Shown here one piece after another: positions 25,301 to 37,300 of a stretch of DNA of 50,657 nt. The notes beneath the pieces are model-generated. The model was not told the DNA's origin. It ran no database searches and was given only the letters and a program-made list of their open reading frames with translations. The stretch's first letter is position 1. The number at the start of each line of letters is the position of its first letter. Source of the DNA: Euprymna scolopes (lineage: Eukaryota; Mollusca; Cephalopoda; Sepiida; Sepiolidae). The position numbers and the translations under genes were made by a program. The DNA is taken from NCBI GenBank assembly GCA_024364805.1, contig CM044488.1, forward strand, positions 68,084,593 to 68,135,249. The letters are read 5' to 3'.

Positions 25301-28300
25301 TGACATTTTTGTTTCAGCACAGGTGCATACATCATACAGATTTTTAAAAAGTTTGTTTTAGTATAGGGGGAATTCTGGACAAGAACCCTAATTTCTGTTA
25401 CTCTTCAAGCATCATCAGAATCCCTGTAAATCACCTTCCCCAAATCTCTGAATTTCCCCCACCAATCCCTGAAAATCTATGGAAATTCTGCTTATAGCTT
25501 TTCCGCAGATTCCTATTCCAATCCTCCATTTTTAAGCTTTTCCCAACTTTTTTTTTCTTCTTCAGCTTTCCTCAATTTCCATAGATATTTTTTATTTAGT
25601 TTTCCAAAATTCATATTACATTTTGAATTTTCTGTTTTTGTTTTCCTCAAAATCCATGGAAATTTCCACTTTTTAGTTTTCCCCAAAAATCTTTGCAAAA
25701 ATCTCATAAAATTTGTTTTGTTCCCCTTTATTTAGTTTTCCTTAAATCCCGAAAATTTTTTCCTTTTTTTACATTAATAAACAAACCCCAAAATACCGGA
25801 AAACTATTTTATTATTATAATAAAACAAGAGAAAATTTCTTGTACTACTCACGCTTTAAATGTAAAAACCTCTTGGATGCCACGGGTCTCATGGTTGCCT
25901 CGGAGAAGGTAGAATTTTTGAGGTGAAAGTAGTTTCTGAGCTAAAAGATAAGCCACTACCTGTAAAGGAAAATAATTCATAGTTCACCTTTGACACATAA
26001 GTTTATGGAAGGAGTTGATCTACCTGGACTTATTTTTCATCATTATTTTTTTATGCTGTGTGTAGATTTGGTGTAATAAAGAATTAGTCAATTTTACTTA
26101 TCCTCATTCTCAACCCAATTTACAAATTAGTGTTTAACCCATTAGATCCCAGTATATTAAAAAATTTTACTATTGGTCTGAAAATTAGAATTTAAATGAA
26201 CAAATGTTTATTCATAACAAAAAAAAAATGTTATAATATTCAAATTTCAATGCATTCAAAAGTGAAAATACTTTCACTCTTCACACATGCATACTAGAGC
26301 AATAAGCCACTAGAATTGGACATAAAAAACCTCAGTCTTCAATAAGAACAGAAAACTATCGTTAAGTGACATGTTGCATAAAACAAAAACAAATATTGCC
26401 TGTATTTTCCTGATGAAATCTCTTACATGACTTAAAAATTAGAATTTAAATGAATGTGTTTACTATCCCAATCATCACCTGAGGTAATTTCATCAGCATC
26501 AGACAAAGCCAAGTCTGAAAATATGCTATGAAACATACAAATATCTGTGTGTGATACTGCCAAGCTAAACAAAAACCTCAATTCTAGTGAAGTTCTGACG
26601 GCATTTCAATTATAGTGCTGAAAAAGTTTCAACCAAAACTAGCTCCCATAATTACAAAGCTGCTTAAGCGTTGTCTTAAGGAGAATTAAAAAAAACATTT
26701 TTTTTATTACATTTTCACCCCAAACAAGGCATATTGCCACTTTGTTGTAGGGGGCTACTATCAGGGACATAGGCATCAGGGGTACTGTGTAGAGAGTTAG
26801 GCAGCAAGATGTCTGTTCACATTACACTTGAACTTCTGCATGTCAGTACAGTTGGGGAAGCAGGGACCTGGCAGGGAATTCCAAAGTCTAGCTATCCTGG
26901 GGAAGAAACTACTGGAGTAGAAGGCTCTCTTACATCTAGGGATCTCTACTGTGAAGGAGTGGGATTCAGCTGCTTGTCGGCTTTTAATTCTCAAGTTCTG
27001 GACAATTTTAGTTAGACAGCGACCCCAAGTCCAGGGCCTATCTCAGGACGACATGATTCCTTGAGAAAACAGAAGCAAATTGCTAACTTGCATTTTCTTT
27101 TTTGCTTATATTGATAATTTTTGTGACTTCCTTTGCATATAGAATTCTAAATTAACCATTTTTTCTTCTGTTTCTCTCTTTCTGTTCATCTCTTTCTCAG
27201 ATCGGAGAGATGTTTGTGTTCCCAAATTCTAGAAAATATATTTGGACAGTTTTTTTTATAGCATTGTCCACTGTTTTATAGCATTGATCGCCATGACCTT
27301 AACTGCAACCAATCCCAGCAGGGTCATAGGTCACACCTGTTATTTGAATATTTCCATTTCTAGGACAAAATTAGATTTATGTTTCTCACTATATTTAATT
27401 AATTTGTAGTTTTTTTTTGTTTTTTTTTTCAATATGACAATACCATCACATGTCAAAATATACCAGCAATGGCTCCAGGCATTGCCTTGGGCACAAATAT
27501 TGTTATATTAATAGAAAAGAGCAATTTCTGTAGAATTTACCGGGGGGACACCCAAATGATAATTTCATGGAAATAATTCTTTACTTTTCGTATACAGTAA
27601 TACCTTGAGATACAAAATTAATTTGTTCCATGACCACCAACGTATCTCGAAAAAATTGCATCTCAAAATAATTATTCCTATTTGAATGAAAAGAAACAGA
27701 ATCTGTTCCAAGAGTAAGAAATTTACCCAAACAAGCTGAAATTATATTTAAATTACACTCAACAATCACTAAAGAAGATAAATACAATAGCAATGACACA
27801 GAAATTGATACATAATAATAAATGTTAATAAAAACAATAAAAAAAAATATAGTTGTACTCACTGCCTAAGTGATGCATTTAAGGAGGAGGAAAGCAGAGA
27901 AGCAAGACTACCACACACACACACACACACGATATGGTAACAAAAAAGGGGCAAGATTATACACAAAAATGGTGAATTAACTTACTAAATGCTTACTTTT
28001 AAGTTTTAACGTAACAAAAAGGATGAATAAAAAAATAAAGAATAAAATTGTAACCAACTTACTACAGAGACAGTGATGAGCAGTTAATGAAGGTGAGCAA
28101 GGAGGTGAGAGAGCTGGGACAGCATAGCTTAGTTTACAATACACTTTTTTTTTTTCTTGCTTTGCGTTTTTGTATTTGTTTTGTTTTTTTACTTTTCCTT
28201 TTGCATTTTTTTGGCTTTTTGTTTTTTAATTTTTTTTTGCTACATGTTATTCTTGAAATCATATATAATAAAAAAAAAAAATTGTCATATCTTAAGGCGT

Positions 28301-31300
28301 AAATATAGATACAATGTACTGTATTTCAAAAACATTGTATCTTAGTGCATTTGTATTTCAAGATATTACTGTAAATCCCACTCAGTCAATTTTATCCATT
28401 CAGTCATAAAACTAACAACCTAATTTTAAGAAAATCAGATGATCAATAGAATAATGGACAGTGACAAGAACACGAGTTTTTTTCTGATTAACATTGAAAA
28501 AAATAATAAATAAAAAATAATTTTTGACAATTCTTTTTTTTACCTCAACACTACATTCTCCTCTGTCAACATAATCTCCAAGAAATAAGAATGAAGCAGG
28601 TGTGAGTAAGGGACCCATCCGCCATAAGGATTTTTCAAAAGACACCAAGTCTCTGTAGTTGCCATGAATATCACCTGAAAATATAGAAGGTATGTAAAGA
28701 GTCTGAAATTAACAAGTAAAAGAGTGAGGGATCATTATCTTAAAATATGAACCTATCAAAATAATAAAATGCTCAATATACTAGATATGACTCAATAATT
28801 AAAAAAAATTTTAATGGAGTTTTTTCTATATTGGGGCAATTTTACTCTTATCATGGCCTCTAGGAGGGCAACCAGAGTTATCCTGAAAAATCCGTTCTGG
28901 TAAAAATTTACTATCACCATGACTAATGTTTGTGCAAAATTTTAAAAAAATCCAAGGCATGGTTATTGAGAAAAGTGCGAACTAATGAACAGGAGTGAAT
29001 CACTAAGTCCAATCCCTCCTTTGTCGGGGACTAATAATTGGTAAAAAAAACAAAAAACAAACAAAAAAAAAAAACAACTACTGAATGGCAGTGCCAGCTA
29101 AGTACAGCTAGTATGCAATAAAAATAAAACTGTCCCAAAGATTCACATTTCAAATTATTGCTCCTAGGCAATGCTATTTTTTTTTTTTTTGGCTACTTTC
29201 AAATAAAATTCTGATCTATTGTGAGCAAATCAGTATTTACATAAGCTGTTCAGATCTAAACAAGACAGAGGAATTTATGTAGCACATGGACCTGAAAAAA
29301 TACTAGTAGTAATAACATTGCCAACTGTTTGAAAGTGTAAGGTAAAGGAAATCCCATCTGGTAACATTTTCAGAAGAACCATAAAATGTGTACAGCATTT
29401 AACAGGTTTACAAAAATATACGTACATCTCATACAAAAAAAAAATCTATGCTAATATGAGACATATGTTAGTATCTATTTACTTGGCTTCCCATGAGGAC
29501 AGAATTAGACACGAGTGTTTTTAATGTGAGGAACATTCAGCTCCCATGGGGAACTTTGGAGTTAAAAAAAAATTGCTTTGTCTAGAAGAATTTCTCCTTT
29601 ACTAACTGTGGACAGAAAAGTTGAAGTTTTCAGAATCAATATAATTTTCAGAACTTTAAATTTGGGTTTTGGAATTCTGAATTTGATCTGTAGTTATGGT
29701 CAGTGTTTGGACAGTGGAGATGACAAAAAAACAAAAAAAACTCTGGTCTGTTATGTTTATTGTATTTGCAGATTTCTACTGGTCCTCAGTTTATAAGGCC
29801 ATTAGGACCAAATTTTACATACAGCACTTTGCTTTACCAAATGGTAACCCATCTTTATTTTCAACAAGTACATGGTAATGACATAGGGCCAGTACAAGAG
29901 TCAAGAAAGACAGCCAACAGTATGCTTTCTTGTATTCCGCAATCAAAAACTGAACTGGCCTACTTTTACATAAACCTCTAAAAATTTTTTGTCATTATAA
30001 TGGAGGTTTAATTCAAAGTTTTTTTTTTACGCACATTAATGCAATCATGTAAGCTGTATTCTCAGTTTTCACCATTGTGTCTTGAAGTCCAACCTCTTGA
30101 ATATTTTTAAATGGAGCCAAGAGAAATGAGGATTTTTTCCTTCTAGTCACTGGTGGAAATGTTTGACCTCAGATCTCGAAATGTGAACAAGTTTTTATCA
30201 CTTTAAGATTCTAATGGAGCCTCAACATTGCAAAGTTATTACTCTGATGCCAAATGCACTCTTGTAAATTATGTTTACACAAATTTATTAAATTTAATTA
30301 CAATGAAATGTTAAATCTTATTTAACCATCTTTATTAAACAGTTGAGGCGATACACGCTGCTGACATGGTTGTTAACAACAGTCCTAGCTAATTTCATAA
30401 ACACCGTGGTTTAAGACTCATTTATCTGAATTAAGACAAAATTAAAAATTGCCTTAGTCAAGAATAATTTCTCTCTCACTGACTGAATAGAAACGGTAAA
30501 ATACAGTATCAAAACAGATGCTATACAGTGGTCCTAGAACACGGTAAAAGAGTTTGTCATCTAACTATTAGACTATAAGAATTTGAGATTTAATAGGAAC
30601 TAGCGGAGGTACCCGGTGTTGCCCGGGTGTTTGTAGGTGTGTGTTGGGGGGGGGGGTAACAAAAAAAAAGTTTTGGTAAGTTGGTAGGATCGAACCCGGA
30701 ACGTTGAGACGAAGGTGGAAAAGAAAGTGTGAAAAAAAACCTGACAACTTACCACTCGCTCACGAAGGAAGAGTAACTAAACAGAGTTCAAATTTAATGA
30801 TGAAAAAGTTAAATTGACAGGTGTGCGATTGTAATGATCATGCCATAGAAATCTCGCAGTGAACATTTACTACAGGGTAATTATTTTGGTTTTGTTTCCC
30901 AACTTTTTGTTTCGCCAAAATGTTGGGGGGAAACCAGCTCCCCATAAAGAGGAGAGTGTCCATATGAATAGCAATTGTCTGATATAAGGAGTTTCCCCCA
31001 CATTGATCAAATGCTCATTGCTTTCTGGACGTTCTCAGCCTTCGTGCCAGGAACCGCATCTTCACTTCAGATCAGTTTCGATTCTATACAAAAAAGCCGA
31101 ACGGACACGTAAGTAGCCAAAATAGCAAGAATTTTTATAAAAGTCGATGTAAATAAATAGAGAGGTGGGTAATTATTTTTCCATGCTAACCATTTGGCCA
31201 AAGAGGATAGTGAATTCAATAAGTTGGTAATTAACTTTTGCCCGGGTGGAGGATATTGGCACAAGGATGAAATAAAAAATTTTTTAAAAAGATATAGAGA

Positions 31301-34300
31301 TAGCTGGGATCCAACTAGAAAATATAAGGTAATTAGTCTCCCTTGCTAACCATTAGGCGAAAGAGGAGTTGGTAATTAACTTAAGAATCATAGGAGTTGC
31401 CACGCATGCGCAGAAATGAATGTTGCTTAAGCTTCTCGCTTTATTAAATGCTGCTTTAAAACCTATCTGGGGGCCAGGTAAACTTCCTGTTTTCTGTCGT
31501 TTGCATTCAAATAGTTTCACTTTATTATACAAAAAAGACAAACAAACACTGAAGACAATGGCACGGTGGAAATTTTTTTTTTAACTCAAGAAAATTTAGA
31601 ATTTAACCGATAGCAGATCCCCAATCTGAAAAGCCTTTTGCGGACATACACAAATGCTTGCTCCTATTTTGCCTTTTATATATATAAAGACTAGCAGCGG
31701 TACGCGGTGTTGTCCGGGTGTTTGTAGGTGTAAAAGAAAAAAAAAAGTAACAAACCCGAAGGTGGAAAAGAAAGTGAAAGAAAACATGGCATTTTACCGC
31801 TATGCTAAGGAGACATAGGAAGTGAAAAGCGTTGAAATTTGTCGATGTTAATCAAAAAGTTGACTTGCAGAAACGAACGTTGGGTGGAGGCCAGTTAAGC
31901 TTTCTGCCGTTTCATTTCCCCACGATGTTGGGAAAAACTAGTTCCCCATGAAAAGGGAATGTCCAAGTGAATAACAATTGTCTGATATGAGGGGTTTCTC
32001 CCAGATTGATCAAAGCTGATTACTTTCTGGACATTCTGGCACAAAAGGCATGGAAGATGCCTTCGCTTTCGATTTAGTTTCGCTTTTATAAGAAAAACAT
32101 GAATAAACACACCAGAGGATGGAATAGCGTCAATTTTATAAAAAGTCGGTGTAAATAAATCTACATACAACGTCCCTTCGCAAATCGTAGATATTATGAT
32201 CTAGGGAGTATATAAAAAGTTCTAAAGAATAGTGACCTCCTCCTCAAGAAGCCTGTCGGAAAAAGCCTTTGCTGGACATACAAAAATGCGACTGAATTTG
32301 TGAGAAGTTGAAAACTTAATTACCTCCCCTGTTAACTATCCAATTCAAATCGATAGATTTTGAAAGTGAAAAAAATAAATTTTACAAATGTATTTTTTCA
32401 TGAATAATCATTTTTCTACCTTATCGTTTTCTGTAATTTTTGGATATGTTATTATTTGCGACATGACAATTACATAGATACTGTTTATTTTACTTGAAAT
32501 TCAATATTTTTTCATTATTATAAACAGGGACTCAGGAAGGAATTCCAAAGTGCAGGGGAAAAAGTTATTCAAGTAGAAGGCTTAACAACATAGAGGTAGG
32601 ATTTTGCTACTTGTTGGGTTTGTTAGGGGTTTATGTCAAGGGGGTACTAGTGCTCTGAGTTCGTCAGAGCACTTGCCATTGAAATACTTGTAAAACAGGC
32701 ACAAGGATGCCACGTTTCGGCAATAGGACAGAGGTTGTCTAGGAGCGAGAGACTAGTGGCAGATGCATTAGCCTAGATGTCACAACAATACTCCATGCAT
32801 AGGTCAACCGTGACCTAGAAATATAGGATACTTTCAAGATAAGATAGACTGAGATTCGAACCTTGTAAGCAAGGTTCAGAAATAGGGTCAGAAATGGAAT
32901 GTAGAATTTCGATTGTTCGGTTTTCACATAAAATAGTTTAGATATGTTGAGTGTTCAATTCTTTTATGAAAATGGAATTAAAATAAGGTTAGTTAGAAGA
33001 AAGAACAATAGAAAATTAAAAACATATTGGAAAAAATGTTAGGTCGAAAAATAGGTTAGTAAGAATTTTGTCTGCAGACATGTACGAAGCCCGCATGTTC
33101 AGGCCACGTGGGTCATGCACATTTTTGGACATGCGTATGATGTCATGGCAGAAATGAATTCTCAATATAGGAGCTAGAGTCGAAGATGAGTTAGACTGAG
33201 AGAGACGGAGTCCAGAGTCAAGTCCGGATCGAATCAGAGGAGGGTCTCCCTTTGGAAGTGAGGGACGAAGTTTTAATCATGTAGTCAACTTTGAATTCCT
33301 GGATGTCATTATCATTGCGACCGGTCGAATGTAATAAAAGAACTTTTTGTAACTGCCGTCTTGTGTCATCTTTCTACCAAATTGAAGGTAATGTGAACTA
33401 ATCGTTATTAATGAACATTGTGTATAACTCATCCAAGTAATGTCTCCCCCCCCCCTCCATCTAAGTAATGACTGTCCCCTCCTGTGTCATAAGAACTGAT
33501 AACCCTCCTCTCTAAATATGTGTTATAAGAACCAAAGACAGTAAAATGTAGAAATGTCGTTTTCCTTCTCTATGTCTTCCCCCTCATTAATATGAATGCC
33601 CCCTATGCAACATAAGAAGTCTTCTAGCACGATAAAGAGAGCCTACCTTCTTTGCAGCAGCCTTTGCAATTTCCTCAATGTATGTGTTCCAATTCATGTC
33701 TGTGAATGTTAACCCTAGGAGCTTGAGAGAAGTACTTTCAGACAGTGTATCATTAGCCATGGAAATCAGTGGTTGAGAAGGTCTCTTGTAATTATTAAAG
33801 GAAATAAACTTAGTCTTGGCAGCATCGAATGTTACCAACCAGTTACAGCCCCATTCCACTACAGACAGGAGGTTTTCCTCTAGAGTTTTAGCGATTTCCT
33901 TAGATATGTGTTCATTTGTTTTACCCTTGTATCTGTTATGGAGGGTGATGTCATCAGCAAATATCCCCATCTCTGAGAAAATTTACAAACAAGGGAAGGG
34001 GTGGTTTTCAGGTCATCGATTGTGGCTACTGTTTGCATAGGGAAATTTGGGAGGGGGTGGTCTGCTAGGTCTAAAGTGGAGTTGAAGGTAAAATGTTGGG
34101 CAAACAGATTTTCCTTTTCAGATGCTATTCAAATAATCTCAAGGTTTTTGGATAGTGGAGGAATTGTCGATTGTCTATTGTTTACTACACTGTTATAAAT
34201 TTTCAAAAAATCATGAGTTCTTAGTTTCTGAGACTCGATGCGTTTTCTAATAACTTCAGAATGCATTCTCTTGGCTGCAGCTATTTCTTGCTTACAATTA

Positions 34301-37300
34301 TTTTTAGCTTCTACAAAATTTTGCCTATTTGTATTGGACTTACGTCAGATAAGTTTGCGGAATGCATGCTGCCTTTGAGCGATAGTAGATAGATTAGAAG
34401 ATAAAAGTGAAGAAGACCACAAAAACAGGGTTGGGATCAGCAATTGCTGTTGAGCAGAGAAGCACATGGTGGCACATCATAACCACTGCAGTTTAAGACT
34501 TTTTCATTAGAATTATTTGCAGTGAACAGACATTTATTTATATAGAATTATTTTTGTTAGCATTTATTGATTTGAAGAAAAATAACATTTTATTGGATAA
34601 TTTCCATATTCAAAGTTTAGGTTATCTAATAACCTACACAATACATATTGTTAAGCAATTCATTGAACACTTAGCTATGGATAAAATATCAACATGTTTT
34701 CAATGAATTGTACAAAATTGTTTAACAATATTATTGTTCAGGTTATTTTTTGATTTAAGTAAAAGCAATTTAATAATTAATCAAAAATAATAATTTTACC
34801 CATAGATTAATGGTGGGGGTAAAGTGTAGATTGCAGGTTAATTCTTTTCTGAATGATGTTCATAAATTCAATAGAATTTGAACTATTAATAATTGATTCC
34901 AGAATTTATGAGTATATTCATAGTGTCAATCACAAAAAAAAAAAAAAAAAAAAAAGAATAAGATTAAAATTTAAAGATAAAAAAATTTAGAAATGAAAAA
35001 ACATGTTCAAAATTTTATTGGAACAAAAGAAAATGATGGAAAAAAACCCCTCCTTTCTCCAAATAAAAAGCTATTTATTAATTTTTTCTTATTTTTGATT
35101 AATTATTAAATTGTTTTTACTTAAATTAAAAATAATCTAAAGAAAAGATATTGTTAAACAATTTTATACAATTTACTGAACACATGCTGTTATTTTATCC
35201 ATGGTTGAGTGGGAGGGGACGTGGATTGCAGGTTAATACTTTTATGAATGATGATAGTAGATTCAACAGAATTTTAACTAGCAATAATTAATACCATAAT
35301 ATGTGAATATATCCATTGTGCCAATCACAATGCAATTCATATGAATCAGTAAATTACAATTTGTTGAACTAGTTTAATTCTGTTGGAATTGGTTTCTCCA
35401 TTGAGTTCAAAGCTTCCTATGATGCTTTAATCTTGCTTGTACTGTGTATTCAGTCTCCAGAGATATCTACAACATCTCCAAAATATTTAAAATCAAACAT
35501 TTTCCGACTTCTCTTCTCAGTTAAATTGACTGAAAGTTGGAGAAAACAAACAGAAACATGCAATTGATCTTCAAGATAGTAAATATAATATAAAAAATAA
35601 ATATACCCAAAGATTAAAAAAACACTTTTTATGAAATTTGCAAGATAAAAATTAACTATAAAATGTAACAAAAACAATAAAAAAGTGTTATGGGATATGG
35701 ACATAGAGTTTACAGAGTTCAAAATAGACTTCATAGCTTAGTGGGGGATACCCTTTTCTCTTCCCTGCAATCTCTTTCCCACAGAAGAGACGTTGCGAGC
35801 CTGTCTCTACTTTATCGCTACTTTCATGGCAAGTGCTTGTCTGAGCTCCAATCTATTCCCCCCCCCTCGCCAAACTTTCACAAAAAACACTCGTCTAGCC
35901 CAAACCACTATCAATAATTTTTCATACTCTTTCTCTGTACCTAAACGTAGATTCCATGACCAAAGCGTTTTTCTTAGAAGTGCATGCCTGTGAAACTCTT
36001 TTCTGTTTGACTGTTTTCCAGCTGACTACAATTTGATCCATAAAGCCTTCGGGACAAGATCAAAGTGTAGTATCTGTTCTTCAGATGCTGCACTTCTATT
36101 TCTTGTTCTCTTTCGGTGGAGGAGAAATCCTTCACGACTGAGATAATTTTTATTTTTGTACCTTTTCTTCACGTTAAAAAACGACCCTGGTGTCTAACTC
36201 TGTCCCGTGGGGAGGCATTGTAAATAGGTACAATTTGATCCAATTTACAAAATTTCCAATACTTATGTTTACTACGTTATAATCCCATTGACTAATGTAT
36301 ATCCATTAACCCTTATCCTCGAGTGGCCTCCGGGCATTGTCAAGTAGTGATTCCTATGCAAAAAAAAAAAAAAAATTCCGGCTAGTCTGTAATAAAATTA
36401 GACATTAAAAAATCCATTGCTTTATTTTACAAAGAGAAAATGAAAATACGCATAAATATGCATTAATATTTCGCTTACCTAAAATGTAAATTGGTGATTT
36501 CAATACTAAGAGTCGAGATTCTCGCTTGAGGATTTCTTTTGCTTGAGAACACAATATGAGTAAGCATTTTGCCAATGCATTGCAATCAACAGCTCCCCAT
36601 GAAAAGGCATCCTACATAAGAAAAAACAATTCAAATTAAAAAAAATTACAGATTTAAAAAAAAAAACTGTTGGAAAATAAATTAATCTTTCTCCAATCAA
36701 ATCTATTAATTCTTGTTCTATTTGATGAATAAATTATTAAATTGTTTTCATTTAAATAAAAAGAATAAAATAAAACAATCTTTTTAAATAAAAAAATTGT
36801 TTAAAATAATTTTTAAAAAATTTGTAATCTTCACAAAATTTATTTATTTTTCCAAAAGGCAGAAAAACAATACATTGTTCAATCATAATGAAGTCATTAT
36901 TTAAAAAAAATTATCATAAAAACATGTGTCAGCAAGCAACATCCATATACAATAACAAACTAAAGAACAAGTTCAGTTCCTGACAACAATATACTGCTCC
37001 AAGCTCCTGTCATATCTGGGCTGGTGTACCGGAAATGTCTCCAATCTAATAGGTCACACCTGTCTACCAAGCTCCAGCCTTACATTTGTTTTACATTATT
37101 GCTGCTCTGATGCCTCCTTTACATAAATATCTCCGACCAACCTGACAATCAGTTAAATTTTACTCTTTCACCTTGGATTCCTGTGCTTGTGTTACAAATA
37201 CTTCAACAGAATGTGTTCCAATGAACTTTCTCCCCCCCCCCAATGTAAATACTACCGACCAACCAAACAATCAGCAAAATAACATCCCCTTATTGTAAAG

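Noticed and set aside
33587-33970. 127-codon minus frame with FADD as a host protein
   Set aside because: FADDITLH with the following KLLGLTF is the reverse transcriptase catalytic region of a LINE.
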